Made by a program: the position numbers and the translations under genes
Shown: piece by piece, positions 18,883-28,954 of the stretch
How positions within the stretch are numbered: position 1 is the stretch's first letter
Layout: each line of letters starts with the position of its first letter
Notes under the pieces: generated by a model
Told to the model about the DNA's origin: nothing
The model's database searches: none
What the model saw: the letters and a program-made list of their open reading frames with translations, nothing else
NCBI GenBank assembly: GCA_007753675.1
Contig: CP036432.1
Coordinates: 111,482 to 175,481 of the forward strand
Direction of reading: 5' to 3'
Length of the DNA stretch: 64,000 nucleotides
Origin: Stieleria magnilauensis
GTDB lineage: Bacteria; Planctomycetota; Planctomycetia; Pirellulales; Pirellulaceae

Positions 18883-19980
18883 TCAACGTTTCGTTTGCCC
18901 ATCAACTGATTCGATTAATCGGTCGAGCCGTTGGGAGACAAGCTGCAAATCGGCAAATTGCCTCGACTCGCCGACGAGCCAGACCACCCAATTTGCCAAG
19001 CTGATCCAAAGTGAGGTCTCAGCGATCGTCAGTACCAGTGTACGAAACTCTGGAGCATCAAGCTCCGGTAGGACTGACTGTCCGATGCCAATCTCTGGGA
19101 TGCCGAACGTCCGGTCAGCGGCTGAGAGGGCGTCGAGCTGGCGGGGGGCCGACTGGCTTGATAATGACGCTTCGCAGCGGTAATCCGCCACGATTCGATC
19201 AATGGTCTGCACCGGGGAGTCGCGGAATTGTGAAAAACTGGTCGCCCAGCGGGCCAAGTCGACCGCAACCGTGTCGACCCGCAGGGCGTCAAAATCAATG
19301 ATTCCGACCACTTTTTCTGCTGAATACAGCATGTGTTCGCGGTGAATGTCCCTGATAACGTACTGCAGCGGCAACCGCTGGTTGGCCAGTGGCGTCAGGG
19401 CCTCGGTCAATCGCGGGGCTGTGGTCGGCCACCGCTGTTGCAACAACCGACAGGCTCGGACCACGGGGGCCGCGACACTTGGGTGCACCCGGTCCTGCAG
19501 ATCGGTCGCCAGGCAACCGGGCAACTGCTGATTCAGCCACGCGACACGCTGCAACCGTTGGGCGATCGCGGGGGCCGGTTGCTGCCAGCGGCCCAGTCGC
19601 CCCATCACATGATGCAATTGAGCGATCGCCGCGGCACCCTGGCCGATCAAATGCAGCGGTGCGGTCTCAGCAAGCGGTTGCCCCGGCATCCATGTCGCCA
19701 GCTCCCAAATGCGTCCCGAGGCGTCGATCGTCAGCGACGCACCATGTGGATCGATCGGTTGGTATTTTGGTAGCAAATCAAACGTGGATGCGACCGCCGA
19801 GACGACCGCGTGGATCTCGTTGACGCGCTGTTCGGTGGTGCCGTCGGGCCAACAACGCAGCACGAGCGTTTCCTCGCCGCTGCAACGAAACACACGCGCG
19901 CCGCTTAAGCCGGGCGGCATCGGAGTGATCGATGTCACACCGTGTCGTTGCAAGCCGCGTCGGATCTCTGTCGGGATCAT
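18883..19980 (-). CDS. Aminoglycoside phosphotransferase (APH)-fold kinase
   Basis: Small-molecule kinase of the APH/choline kinase fold. The catalytic loop reads YVIRDIHREHMLYS (about residues 217-230), an HRD-like variant of the H-x-D-x(4)-N motif; the metal-binding segment is VVGIIDFDALRVD. With the ATG at 19980 the gene starts 7 bp after the tsaE stop; a longer start at 20031 would overlap tsaE by 44 bp. The Asn of the loop is not seen in the usual place (RDIHREHML), so activity needs testing. The acceptor is unknown; proximity to tsaE resembles bacterial loci where tsaE is joined to an APH kinase. Confidence 0.78.
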   Translation of the reverse strand: MIPTEIRRGLQRHGVTSITPMPPGLSGARVFRCSGEETLVLRCWPDGTTEQRVNEIHAVVSAVASTFDLLPKYQPIDPHGASLTIDASGRIWELATWMPGQPLAETAPLHLIGQGAAAIAQLHHVMGRLGRWQQPAPAIAQRLQRVAWLNQQLPGCLATDLQDRVHPSVAAPVVRACRLLQQRWPTTAPRLTEALTPLANQRLPLQYVIRDIHREHMLYSAEKVVGIIDFDALRVDTVAVDLARWATSFSQFRDSPVQTIDRIVADYRCEASLSSQSAPRQLDALSAADRTFGIPEIGIGQSVLPELDAPEFRTLVLTIAETSLWISLANWVVWLVGESRQFADLQLVSQRLDRLIESVDGQTKR

Positions 19981-19987
19981 CGTCGAA

Positions 19988-20494
19988 TCAGCGTGACAGG
20001 GCGTCGGCGAGCGCATCGAGTGGGCGTTCAAGTTTCGTGTTCTGGGTGGTCAACGTGATCACTCGCAGCGGCGTGTCGGCGCTCGATGGAGCGACATCGA
20101 TGTGGATCCAAAGTGTTTCCGGTGGCAGCACCGATTCGACGCGATCGGCCCACTCGATCAGCACCCACGTGTCTTTGGATTCGAACAGTTCTTCGACGCC
20201 CAGTTCCAAGAACTCGTCTTCGTCACTGAGCCGATAGGCGTCGAGGTGATGCAGACGAATCGGTCCGGCGGCAAGCGTTGCGTCGTAGCTGCATAGCAGC
20301 GTGAACGTGGGGCTGGTGACGTCTTCCGGATCGACACCCATTGCCCCGGCAAGGGTTTGGGTCAACGTCGTCTTTCCCGCCCCGAGTGTTCCGACCAACC
20401 CCACGATCAACTGGGCGGGAAAGTGTCGCGTCAGTTGGTCGGCCAATTGTTGCAGCCGTTCCAGGTCGATGTCGTGAAGCGTCAGGGTTGGCAT
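19988..20494 (-). CDS. tsaE: tRNA threonylcarbamoyladenosine biosynthesis ATPase TsaE
   Basis: ATPase needed with TsaB, TsaC and TsaD for t6A37 formation on ANN-decoding tRNAs. From ATG 20494 (MPTLTLHDIDL) the product is 168 aa, the usual size. Motifs are Walker A GTLGAGKTTLTQ (about residues 35-46), TSPTFTLL, HLDAYRLSDEDEF and EWADRVESVLP, all diagnostic. A second start ten codons upstream is possible. It is followed at once by the APH-fold kinase on the same strand. Confidence 0.95.
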   Translation of the reverse strand: MPTLTLHDIDLERLQQLADQLTRHFPAQLIVGLVGTLGAGKTTLTQTLAGAMGVDPEDVTSPTFTLLCSYDATLAAGPIRLHHLDAYRLSDEDEFLELGVEELFESKDTWVLIEWADRVESVLPPETLWIHIDVAPSSADTPLRVITLTTQNTKLERPLDALADALSR

Positions 20495-20546
20495 CTTTAA
20501 ACTGACAGACTGGTAGCCCGTCACACGTTTTCTGCGACGATCGGGA

Positions 20547-22541
20547 TCAGGGAATCAACCAGAACGCTCCGGTCATCGTGGCACCTTGGACCAGGGCACC
20601 ACGTGCACTGATCGGGACCGGCGGCACGATCCACGGTGCGCAGTTGCCGGGTCGATAATAACCCAACGCGTATTGGCATTCGTTCGGGGGATGGATTCCC
20701 ATCTTATACGGCAGCACGGCAATGTTGGCGAAGAAGTGGGCCGAGGAAACGACCGGCTGCAACAATGGTCCGGCGGTGTGTCCATAGCGTTCCAAATTGA
20801 CTTGTTCAAAGTAACGCGGCTTGCTGCACAGGTTCGACGCTTTCCAAGTCATCGTCAGCGGTGCCCACGAGCGTGGTGTGTAAGCGACTTGTTCGATCAA
20901 GCACTCTTTGGGCAGTCCCCAGTTTTCCGACAGGTAACCGAGGTCACCTTCGCTCAGTCGTTCGATCGGCAATGCCTGTTGCCCGCCGTCTTCGGTTTCG
21001 ATGACCACTTTTTCGTAAGCCAATTCGACAAAGCGACCCGTGGCGATCACACGTCCTTCGATGCTGCTCCATGGGCGAGACGTTTGTCGGCTTTCGAACT
21101 TCTCGCGTTGCCGTTGGTAGTCTTGCGGATCAAACAGATCGGGACGGAACGGCGGACTGGGGTCCAGTGAGATCTTGTCAATCGTTTCCCGCGCGATCCG
21201 CGCCCGAAAGTCTTCGCAGGAGAGCTGGTTGGCTTTCAGCATCGAAGTGTCGCCGGGCTGTCGTCCCTGGGGAGCTTGCGTCTGGGGATCGTTTTGTTCG
21301 CGTTCGGCGCGGTTCTGGTCAAACGGGTTCTGGAAAAAGCCGGGTTCGGCGTCGCCCTTGTCCGACGGGGAATCGGTTTGCCGGTCCCCTTGTGGGTTGT
21401 TGGGATCATTCCACTGGGGAATCGATGGAGTCTCGGTCGCATCGGGGCCTGCGGGGGCGTTGAACGGTGCGGGGATGGCCGCATCGTCGGCGTCTTGGGG
21501 CGATTCGTTGGGCCTGACTTGTTCGCTAGGATCGCTCAACAGATCTCGCATCGACGAATCGTCATCAGCGGATCGCTGGCCGGGAGCCGGCAGACTGGGC
21601 GCGGGCAAGGTCTGTGCATCGGCCTCTGATCCACGCAACGCATTGGGTGGCAGCTGCTCGATCGCCGGCGGAGCGGCTTCAACTGCGGGCGGTTCGGCGG
21701 CGGGCAGATCGGGAAGACTGAATCCGGGCGCGGGGCTGTCGCCGGTTGTTTGGGGTGCCGGTGCGAGCGCCAGCCGGGCTGCGGGCGCGGAGTGCCGCTG
21801 TGGGGCGTGCCGCTGCGGGGCGCCGGCTCGTCGAGCCATCGACGCCGATTGGGCCGGCGCGTTGAGCCCTTCGGCGAAGGGGTTGTTGAAAAAATCGTTG
21901 GGCTGTGCGAGCCGCTCCGGCGGGGCCGAAGATCGGGTCGGGGGGCGACGATAGTTTCCGACCGGGGCCGAACCATTGACCGGGGCAGTGGTGTTGTTGG
22001 GCGCAGTAAGGTTTGGCGCAGTGACGTTCGGCGCAGTGACGTTCGGTGCAGTGTATTGAGCTTGGCGGATCGACCGCGAGACGGCGGCGTGCTCAAACGC
22101 GTTGGATTGCTCCACCCGCATCGGATTGGCGATCGTTTGGTGATGGGCGACTTGGGCCACTGGGCCGGCAGCGGTCACGTGTCCTGGGGCGACGTTGACG
22201 GCGGGGGCGACAGGGCCACGGGCGGCGACCGGCTGATGCGGCCGTGGCGGAAGCGCGAACACGTCCTGTTGGGACGGGTGTTGCAGAGCGGCCGGGCTGG
22301 AGGAGCTGGCCGTGCTGACCGGGGGAGCAACTTGCGGACTCTTGCGCCACCGCAGGTTCCAACCCGGGTTGGTCGTCGCAGCCGGTTGTTGGGCCTGAAC
22401 GTCGGCGGCAGCCCAAGGTGCCACGGACAGGCACGCCACGGCCACGGCCATGGAATGCCGGGTCAGGCTTTGCCTAACTTTGGTCCGTCGAGTGGACGTC
22501 GGGGCTGTAGTTGGGCGCTTCTTGAGTGATCGCAATGTCAT
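20547..22541 (-). CDS. Exported proline/alanine-rich protein, unknown function
   Basis: About 664 aa. I chose ATG 22541 because AGGGAG lies some ten bases upstream and it leaves a basic n-region before the hydrophobic core [16 protein letters not shown]; a shorter start at 22451 is possible. The signal peptide ends near ADVQAQ. Residues about 60-440 are low-complexity Pro/Ala/Gln/Asn with short repeats ([19 protein letters not shown]). The C-terminal 220 residues are ordered: Trp/Tyr-rich with [20 protein letters not shown] and several Cys ([31 protein letters not shown]). No family is recognised. The chosen start overlaps the 3' end of guaB by 68 bp, suggesting translational coupling. Probably a surface or cell-envelope protein. 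Confidence 0.65.
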   Translation of the reverse strand: MTLRSLKKRPTTAPTSTRRTKVRQSLTRHSMAVAVACLSVAPWAAADVQAQQPAATTNPGWNLRWRKSPQVAPPVSTASSSSPAALQHPSQQDVFALPPRPHQPVAARGPVAPAVNVAPGHVTAAGPVAQVAHHQTIANPMRVEQSNAFEHAAVSRSIRQAQYTAPNVTAPNVTAPNLTAPNNTTAPVNGSAPVGNYRRPPTRSSAPPERLAQPNDFFNNPFAEGLNAPAQSASMARRAGAPQRHAPQRHSAPAARLALAPAPQTTGDSPAPGFSLPDLPAAEPPAVEAAPPAIEQLPPNALRGSEADAQTLPAPSLPAPGQRSADDDSSMRDLLSDPSEQVRPNESPQDADDAAIPAPFNAPAGPDATETPSIPQWNDPNNPQGDRQTDSPSDKGDAEPGFFQNPFDQNRAEREQNDPQTQAPQGRQPGDTSMLKANQLSCEDFRARIARETIDKISLDPSPPFRPDLFDPQDYQRQREKFESRQTSRPWSSIEGRVIATGRFVELAYEKVVIETEDGGQQALPIERLSEGDLGYLSENWGLPKECLIEQVAYTPRSWAPLTMTWKASNLCSKPRYFEQVNLERYGHTAGPLLQPVVSSAHFFANIAVLPYKMGIHPPNECQYALGYYRPGNCAPWIVPPVPISARGALVQGATMTGAFWLIP

Positions 22542-23958
22542 GCGGGTGGTTCTCCCTAACCGTCGCTGCGGAAACGCGAATGAATCGGCCATCGCGTTTC
22601 AATTCGTCGATCGTCCTGGTTCCTAAATATCCCATGCCCGCTCGCAAGCCGCCGACCAGTTGGTAGACGTAATCGCTAAGCGGACCTTTATAGGGCACAC
22701 GGCCTTCGACACCTTCGGGAACCAGTTTTCCTGCCTGGACCCCGCTCTGGCGATATCGATCGCTGCTGCCCTTGACCATCGCTCCCATCGATCCCATCCC
22801 GCGGTACGTTTTGAAGGTACGGCCTTGGTACAGGATGACTTTCCCGGGGCTTTCACTCAGTCCGGCAAACAAGCTGCCGATCATCACGGTGTTGGCTCCG
22901 GCAACGATTGCCTTGGTAATGTCACCGCTGAAGCGAACGCCGCCGTCGGCGATGACAGGTATGTTTTGCTGCTTGGCGACCGCGGTCGCCCGTAAGATCG
23001 CCGAGACTTGGGGCACGCCGACGCCGCTGATCACTCGCGTGGTGCAGATCGACCCGGGGCCGATTCCGACCTTGATCGCGTCCGCACCGGCATCAATCAG
23101 TGCCTGGGCCCCTTCTGCGGTCGCGACGTTCCCCGCGACCACATCAATGTCCCAGCCGGTCTGTGCCTTAATCTCTTTGACCGTCTCGACCACGTTTTTA
23201 CTGTGGCCGTGAGCCGAATCGACGACCAACAAGTCTACGCCTTGTCGAATCAGTTCCTCGGCACGCTCCAAATCACCCACCCCGATCGCCGCTCCGACCC
23301 GCAATCTGCCTTGCGGATCTTTACAGGCTCGGGGAAATCGCTTCATCATGTCGATGTCGCGGATGGTGATCAGGCCCGTTAGTTTTCTATCTTCGTCAAT
23401 CAGCAAAAGTTTCTCGACTCTTTTTGCCGTTAAAATTCGCTCAGCTTCCTCAAGCGTTACATTCCCCGTCCCCGTCACCAGGTTCTCACAGGTCATGACT
23501 TCGGAAATCGGGAGGTCTGGGTTCTCTAGGAAACGCAGGTCGCGGCGGGTCAAGATTCCGGCCAGTTTGCGGTCCTTGTCCACGATCGGGATGCCCGAGA
23601 CGTTGGCCTGGTCCATCAGCTCTGCGGCCCGGCTGACCTTTTCCCCCGGCTCGAGGGTGACGGGGTCGACGATGATGCCGTTGGCCGATCGCTTGACCTT
23701 CAAGACTTCTTTGGTCTGCAATTCGGTGGGCAGATTTTTGTGAATGATGCCCAATCCGCCTTCTTTGGCCAGTCCGATCGCCATTTCGGCTTCGGTGACC
23801 GTGTCCATCGGCGATGACAGCAATGGGATTTGCAGGCGAATCCGCTGAGTCAGTTGGCTGCTGACGTCGACTTCGCTGGGCACGACTTCGCTGTAGCGGG
23901 GTTCCAGCAGGACGTCATCGAAGGTGACTCCGGAGTAGCTGATTTTGTCTTCAAACAT
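22474..23958 (-). CDS. guaB: Inosine-5'-monophosphate dehydrogenase GuaB
   Basis: Oxidises IMP to XMP with NAD, the first committed step to GMP. The 494-aa protein has normal length and the expected order. The N-terminal barrel strand includes [19 protein letters not shown] and [11 protein letters not shown]. Two CBS domains follow (about residues 95-205), then the barrel with [17 protein letters not shown] carrying the catalytic Cys (about residue 303). The finger-loop region includes GMGSMGAM and the Arg/Tyr flap [11 protein letters not shown]. The downstream proline-rich gene overlaps its 3' end. Confidence 0.98.
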   Translation of the reverse strand: MFEDKISYSGVTFDDVLLEPRYSEVVPSEVDVSSQLTQRIRLQIPLLSSPMDTVTEAEMAIGLAKEGGLGIIHKNLPTELQTKEVLKVKRSANGIIVDPVTLEPGEKVSRAAELMDQANVSGIPIVDKDRKLAGILTRRDLRFLENPDLPISEVMTCENLVTGTGNVTLEEAERILTAKRVEKLLLIDEDRKLTGLITIRDIDMMKRFPRACKDPQGRLRVGAAIGVGDLERAEELIRQGVDLLVVDSAHGHSKNVVETVKEIKAQTGWDIDVVAGNVATAEGAQALIDAGADAIKVGIGPGSICTTRVISGVGVPQVSAILRATAVAKQQNIPVIADGGVRFSGDITKAIVAGANTVMIGSLFAGLSESPGKVILYQGRTFKTYRGMGSMGAMVKGSSDRYRQSGVQAGKLVPEGVEGRVPYKGPLSDYVYQLVGGLRAGMGYLGTRTIDELKRDGRFIRVSAATVRENHPHDIAITQEAPNYSPDVHSTDQS

Positions 23959-24043
23959 GCCAAACGTCCTGACCGAGCGAAGCTGCGAAACGGGAAAAGC
24001 TTGGCAGTATGACGAAGTCGCATCGCGAGCGGAAGTCGCCCAA

Positions 24044-25678
24044 TTAGAGCGGGAATTCTTCTTCCGCAGCGGCTTCGGCGTACAGCGGCATGTGCCGGTA
24101 GTAGACTTCCAGGATCATGGTGGCGAAGGAGGTCAGGCACAATCGGCCGGCTTCACTCATGTGGGGGGCCCCGTTGAAATACCAGCTTCCCTTGGCGCCT
24201 TTGGATTGATCTTGGGTTTCGACCAGCCAATCACGCAGCTCGGCGTTGAACTTGTCCCACTCCTTTCCGCCGTGGTGGCGGAGCACCTGTGCGGCGTAGT
24301 AGTTGTAGTACAAGTCGGGTTTCTTGACGCCGATTTTGGTCAGGTGGCCGACGCCCTTTTTGATCCCGGGGTGGTTCTTGTCCCAGCCGGTGTACATGCG
24401 GCACAGCAGTCCGACGGCGGTGGTCGCCGGACGCGGCGTGGCCGAAGGTTTGTTGTAGCCGTAGATCGAACCGCCGTCACTGGAGACGCGATCGAGGAAC
24501 AGCGTCGAGCCTTGGATGACGTTGGGCGGGATCATCAGGTGTCCCATGTGGCCGCTTTTGAGCGCCATCACTTGCCAGCCGACGACGGAGGTGTCACCGC
24601 CGCTGGAGTCTCGTTTTCCGTACCGCCAGCCGCCGTCGCGGCACTGCGCCAGGGCGATAAAGTTGAGCGCCGCTTGGGCCGGGCCGGCCAAGTCGGGATC
24701 GCCGGTCATCGCGTAGGCTTCGCACAGCGTGATCGCGGCCAGCCCGTGGTCGTACATGTTGCCGCCACCGGTGTAATCGATGTAGGGCAAGCCATTCTCT
24801 TTGCCGGGCTTGCCGTTTTGAATCAGAAATTTCAAACCGCCCATCACGACATTTTTGAATTCACCTTGCAGGTGCGTCTGGCCGGCTCCCATGAACGGCA
24901 GCAGTGCGAGCGAGGTGGCGGCGTTGAGTTGTTTGGCGCGGCTGGCCTTGGTGCAGCCATTGCCGCAGGCGCCGCGACAGACCAATTCGTGTTGGAAGGT
25001 CCAAGCCCCCGCGGTCGGTCCGCTTTTGATTTGGTGCCGGGAGAACCATTTGAGCGCCTCGGTCACTGCCGCTTCACTGCTGTCGGTGCCGCCATACTTT
25101 CGCAGCAGTTTCTCCTTCATCTCGGAGCTTCGGCTGCCCATCGGCTTCATGCTCATCGCGTTCATCGACTGCAGCGTCGCCGCGGCCGGTGCCATTTCGG
25201 CGGCAAAGTCACTCATGTCCAACGGCACCGCGGCGATGTCCAGCACGGGCACTTCCATCGCGACGGGCTCGACCATCTCCACCGGGTCGGTGATTTCCAC
25301 CTCTTCGGTTTCTTCTTCGGCTTCTTCAATCTCGCCCGGATCGAATTCCTCGATCGACAGTTCTTCGATCTCCGGCCCGTCGTCGCCTCCGCTGGAAGCC
25401 GTCAACACGTTGACGATCTGGATCGGATCGGCGATCGAGACCAAGCCCAGGATCAACAGAATCAGCGCGTGGACTAATGTGCTCACCAACCAAGCGGGCA
25501 TCGCTTGGAAAAATAGAAAACGATGGTTGGTTCCGACCGCTTCCTCCTCGTCCTCGGATTCCTCCGCATCAACCAGATCCGCGTTCAGCACCGCATCGGA
25601 GATCGAATTCTCATCGGTTTTCGGGCCCTTTGCGTTGTCGTCGCCTAATGCCTCATCGGGATTGGCTGCAGTGCTCAC
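24044..25678 (-). CDS. Membrane-anchored squalene-cyclase/prenyltransferase-fold repeat protein
   Basis: 544 aa from a GTG start (no ATG is near; AGGA lies about nine bases upstream). The acidic cytoplasmic N terminus ([12 protein letters not shown]) is followed by one helix (about residues 62-83, [21 protein letters not shown]). A very acidic linker ([14 protein letters not shown]) and an extracytoplasmic alpha/alpha-barrel with repeated motifs come next: [57 protein letters not shown]. These match prenyltransferase/squalene-oxidase repeats, but the DxDD cyclase motif is not seen. A Cys-rich insert CRGACGNGC (about residues 234-242) is present. A binding or structural role is likelier than terpene cyclisation. 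Confidence 0.75.
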   Translation of the reverse strand: MSTAANPDEALGDDNAKGPKTDENSISDAVLNADLVDAEESEDEEEAVGTNHRFLFFQAMPAWLVSTLVHALILLILGLVSIADPIQIVNVLTASSGGDDGPEIEELSIEEFDPGEIEEAEEETEEVEITDPVEMVEPVAMEVPVLDIAAVPLDMSDFAAEMAPAAATLQSMNAMSMKPMGSRSSEMKEKLLRKYGGTDSSEAAVTEALKWFSRHQIKSGPTAGAWTFQHELVCRGACGNGCTKASRAKQLNAATSLALLPFMGAGQTHLQGEFKNVVMGGLKFLIQNGKPGKENGLPYIDYTGGGNMYDHGLAAITLCEAYAMTGDPDLAGPAQAALNFIALAQCRDGGWRYGKRDSSGGDTSVVGWQVMALKSGHMGHLMIPPNVIQGSTLFLDRVSSDGGSIYGYNKPSATPRPATTAVGLLCRMYTGWDKNHPGIKKGVGHLTKIGVKKPDLYYNYYAAQVLRHHGGKEWDKFNAELRDWLVETQDQSKGAKGSWYFNGAPHMSEAGRLCLTSFATMILEVYYRHMPLYAEAAAEEEFPL

Positions 25679-25901
25679 GAAAGCAATTCCTGAAGTCGTA
25701 CGGAGGGGAAAAATCGGAGAAGACCTGGGTTCACAGCGGCCAGAAATTGCCGACTGTCTGCCCTAAAGTATAAGCGAAAGAGGGATAATCCAGCGCAATG
25801 GAAATCCACATTCTGCGAACGCAATCGCCGCGAGATTGTACCCACGGTCCGTTCGTACCCCGTGAATGGCCTGAAATGGTTGGGTCGGCTAGTTTGGGGG
25901 G

Positions 25902-26510
25902 CTACTGGTCCTCAGCGAGTTTCTTTTCTCGCATCTCCACCCGTAACGGTTCGAAGTCGGCGATCCGTTTCAGGAACGCCGGCAGCGCATTGCGAAACCG
26001 TTCGGCGAGCTGGACTTGCTGATTTCCGTCTTGTTTTCCGATCCAGCCCTGGTCCAAATCGATGATGACCTTGGCATCGGGAAACCGCTTCGCCTCGGGG
26101 TCGGAGAACCACAGCGTCATGCACGACGACTCGTTCAAACGCGATCGGATCGGTTCGTCGCGCACAGAATCCCAGATGTAGCTGCGGTCATCGAGCAGCA
26201 GGTGTCGCAGATGTCCGAGCCCCGGCATGCCGGTCAAACGCAGCGGTTGGGCCTCCGACGCCGGCTGATCAGGCTGGGAAATCAGATGAATTTCCGCGGC
26301 CAGTTGAAACGCCTCGATCACCTCGGGCCCCCAGAATTGTGTGCTCTGCTCCAGCCGTGTCCGCCGTGCCCAGATGCTCAGTGCGGCCCCCCCGATCCCG
26401 AACAGCACGACGCCGACGCCGAGCAAGATCCCCCGCCGCGTGAACTCGGCACGGGGGTCATTGAACTTGTCGGCGTGTCGGTCGCTATGGTCGTCGGTTG
26501 GAGAGGTCAT
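25902..26510 (-). CDS. Single-pass membrane-anchored protein, unknown function
   Basis: 202 aa, starting at ATG 26510. A hydrophilic start (MTSPTDDHSDRHADKF) is followed by a basic stretch and one helix (about residues 28-48, GILLGVGVVLFGIGGAALSIW), then a soluble domain with no familiar motif (LGHLRHLLLDDRSYIWDSVRDE, CMTLWFSDPEAKRFPDAKVIIDLDQGW). It is divergent from aroB (73 bp) and upstream of the squalene-cyclase-fold gene. The 223-bp gap 25679-25901 shows no gene. Function unknown. Confidence 0.65.
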   Translation of the reverse strand: MTSPTDDHSDRHADKFNDPRAEFTRRGILLGVGVVLFGIGGAALSIWARRTRLEQSTQFWGPEVIEAFQLAAEIHLISQPDQPASEAQPLRLTGMPGLGHLRHLLLDDRSYIWDSVRDEPIRSRLNESSCMTLWFSDPEAKRFPDAKVIIDLDQGWIGKQDGNQQVQLAERFRNALPAFLKRIADFEPLRVEMREKKLAEDQ

Positions 26511-26583
26511 CGGTTAAACTGCCGGAAAATGATGGGGAGATCGAAATCGAATCGCGCGCCGAGTCCACTTGGATGACAACACA

Positions 26584-27699
26584 ATGAATTCAGACCTTGC
26601 CACCGATCAGGGTGAAAGCACCGTTTTAGTCGACTTGGGTGATCGTAGTTATCCAATTCACATTTCCACAGGGGCAACCGGGCGGATTGCCGCGGCGTTT
26701 GAAAAAACACTCGGTGACACCAGCCACGCGCTGCTGATACACGATGCCGCCGTTGAGCCTTGGGCAGAGACGTTGGCCGCCCAAATCCGCAGTGACACCC
26801 TGCGGGTGGACATGGCGTCGGTGCCGTCGGGCGAGCCCAGTAAATCGATCGCCCAGTACGAGGAACTGTTGGATTGGATGCTCGAGCGAGGCGCGGACCG
26901 ACGCAGTGTGGTGATCGCCGTCGGCGGCGGAGTGATCGGAGATCTGGCGGGATTCGTGGCCGCCTCGTTCGCCCGCGGCATCCGTTTCGTGCAAGTCCCC
27001 ACGACCTTGCTGGCGATGGTCGACAGTAGCGTCGGCGGCAAGACAGGGATCAACCTGTCAGGGGCAAAAAACATGGTCGGCGCGTTCTGGCAACCCGAGC
27101 TGGTTTGGATCGACACCCTGGCGATGAAGACCTTGCCCGATCGCAGCTACCTGAGCGGATTAGCCGAAGTCATCAAATATGGCGTGATCGATGACGCCGC
27201 GTTCTTTGACTATCTGGAATCCAACGCGGCGGCGCTGGTCGATCGTGATCCCGACGTGTTGCGGTATGCGATCCAGCAAAGTTGTCTGTCCAAGGCACGT
27301 GTGGTCGGCGAAGACGAACGCGAAACCAGCGGCCGACGGGCGATCTTGAATTACGGGCACACCTTCGCCCACGCCATCGAGGCCACTGCCGGCTATGGGG
27401 CCTTACTGCACGGAGAAGCCGTCTCGATCGGAATGCAAATGGCCGCGTCGCTGGCGATCCAGTTGAACCTCTGCGAGCCCGGCGTGCTGGAACGTCAAAC
27501 GCAGCTGTTGCAGGCCTGTCAGTTGCCGATCACGTTTCCCGCAGCCGACGTCGCAGCCATGTTGCCGGTCATGATGCGCGACAAAAAAGTTGCCCACGGC
27601 AAGCTGCGGTTCATTCTGCCGACCAAGATTGGACACGTCGAATTGGTCGGTGACGTCGATCCCGCCGAAGTCGAAACGGCGATCCGGGCGCATCGTTGA
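26584..27699 (+). CDS. aroB: 3-dehydroquinate synthase AroB
   Basis: Second step of the shikimate pathway: converts DAHP to 3-dehydroquinate using NAD and zinc. The first in-frame ATG is 26584 (MNSDLATDQG), giving 371 aa, normal for the family. Motifs are GGGVIGDLAGFVAA (about residues 108-121), VPTTLLAMVDSSVGGKTGIN (about 134-153), zinc ligand Glu in SGLAEVIKYG, and zinc ligand His residues in LNYGHTFAHAIE and LHGEAVSIGM. It is convergent with the fructosamine kinase gene, with only 27 bp between stops. Confidence 0.97.
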   Translation: MNSDLATDQGESTVLVDLGDRSYPIHISTGATGRIAAAFEKTLGDTSHALLIHDAAVEPWAETLAAQIRSDTLRVDMASVPSGEPSKSIAQYEELLDWMLERGADRRSVVIAVGGGVIGDLAGFVAASFARGIRFVQVPTTLLAMVDSSVGGKTGINLSGAKNMVGAFWQPELVWIDTLAMKTLPDRSYLSGLAEVIKYGVIDDAAFFDYLESNAAALVDRDPDVLRYAIQQSCLSKARVVGEDERETSGRRAILNYGHTFAHAIEATAGYGALLHGEAVSIGMQMAASLAIQLNLCEPGVLERQTQLLQACQLPITFPAADVAAMLPVMMRDKKVAHGKLRFILPTKIGHVELVGDVDPAEVETAIRAHR

Positions 27700-27726
27700 G
27701 TGGGTGAAGAAGGTAGGAAGATTTTC

Positions 27727-28653
27727 TTACCTTAAAACCTCCGCTGCCGTCCGGCGGCAGGCACTCGCATAAGACGACCCGAACAAATTCAAATGGTTCA
27801 GCTGGTGGTACAGCATGTAGATCGCCACCCGCCGTCGCCAGCCGTCCGCCATCGGCCACTCGTCTTGGTACGCCTGTTCGAATTCGCCAGGACAGTTGCC
27901 AAACCATTTGATCATGCCCCATTCGGCTTCGCGGCATCCGCGGTACACGGCCGGGTCGATCAACACCGGTTGCCCCTCGTCGTCGAACAGGTAGTTCCCG
28001 CTCCACAGGTCACCGTGTAGCAACGAGGATTCGTCGCTGCGCCCGGCCAACAGGTCGTCCATCCGGGCGACGATCCGTTCGCAGTCGGATTTCAAACGCG
28101 CATCGGCGAGTCCCTGGTCGGTGGCCCACTTGATCTGGAAACCGATCCGCCGGGTGGCAAAAAATTCCGCCCACGAGTCACAGGCTCCGTTGGGCTGCTT
28201 CGCCGAACCGAGATAGTTGTCTTCGGGCCAACCGAATTGTTTGCCCGCGGTGGCTCGATGCAGTTGGGCCAGTTGCCGTCCGAAATCGGAAAACCGTTCC
28301 GGCGACGATCCCGATGGATCGACGGGGATGAATTCCATCGCCAAAAACGCTTGATCGCCGACGACATCGACGGCCAGACCCTGCGGGACGCGGATCACGC
28401 CGGCTTCGGCTAATGCCTGCAATCCACGGAATTCACAGCGAAAATTCGAAACCATGTCCGCTGCATTGCGTTTGATCACAAGCCGTGTCGGCGGTTCGGT
28501 CGGGCCGTGCTCGAAGGATTTTTGCCAAGACGTCACGTCGTCACAGCGAATCGTCACCACCGACACCTCGCTGATGCATCCGCCACCGAGCGACCGCTGA
28601 TCGATCACGTCCAACGACACGTCCAATAATTGGGAGAGGGACTCTGCGAGCAT
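27727..28653 (-). CDS. Fructosamine kinase family protein
   Basis: 308-aa kinase of the fructosamine-3-kinase/ketosamine-3-kinase family, which phosphorylates Amadori adducts or related sugars so glycated protein or amino acids can be repaired. Signatures are the N-terminal LGGGCISEV loop, LLHGDLWSGNYLF (catalytic Asp, about residues 215-227), and LIDPAVYRGCREAEWGMIKWFG (about 234-255); the last is characteristic. Length is standard (about 290-310). It converges on aroB. The 5' flank holds the palindromic repeat element. Confidence 0.93.
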   Translation of the reverse strand: MLAESLSQLLDVSLDVIDQRSLGGGCISEVSVVTIRCDDVTSWQKSFEHGPTEPPTRLVIKRNAADMVSNFRCEFRGLQALAEAGVIRVPQGLAVDVVGDQAFLAMEFIPVDPSGSSPERFSDFGRQLAQLHRATAGKQFGWPEDNYLGSAKQPNGACDSWAEFFATRRIGFQIKWATDQGLADARLKSDCERIVARMDDLLAGRSDESSLLHGDLWSGNYLFDDEGQPVLIDPAVYRGCREAEWGMIKWFGNCPGEFEQAYQDEWPMADGWRRRVAIYMLYHQLNHLNLFGSSYASACRRTAAEVLR

Positions 28654-28745
28654 GATGCGAGATGGAGGTTTCCGGCAAAAAGAATGAAACCTAACGGTGT
28701 CCTGACCGGTATTCTAACCAGGGAGCTGTTTGCTGTTTGCCGCGC

Positions 28746-28912
28746 GGCTCACGCCCAATGCCACTTACTTTGACACCAATCGGAGTGTTTTTTGATAGCG
28801 GCAGGGCGCGAGCCCTCCGATCTTTCACGTTGTTTTCGAGCTGAAACCGGACGGCTCGCGCCGTTCCGCTACCTCCTTCAGTGCCAAAGTCGGTGGCATC
28901 GGGCTCACGCCC
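28746..28912. repeat. Nested palindrome: REP-like core within outer inverted arms
   Basis: The core at 28796-28871 has arms AGCGGCAGGGCGCGAGCC and GGCTCGCGCCGTTCCGCT. Outside it, 28746-28776 and 28881-28912 form a second inverted pair (24 aligned positions, 4 mismatches; the right arm reads GTGCCAAAGT...GGTGGCAT). The right-arm sequence recurs beside the repeat remnant at 54150-54174. It lies in the 301-bp gap between two divergent genes, which holds no recognisable gene, so their promoters are within or beside it. Confidence 0.88.
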
Positions 28913-28954
28913 CCACGCCGGCTTCCCCTCACGCCCTTGAACCGCCATTTCAGA

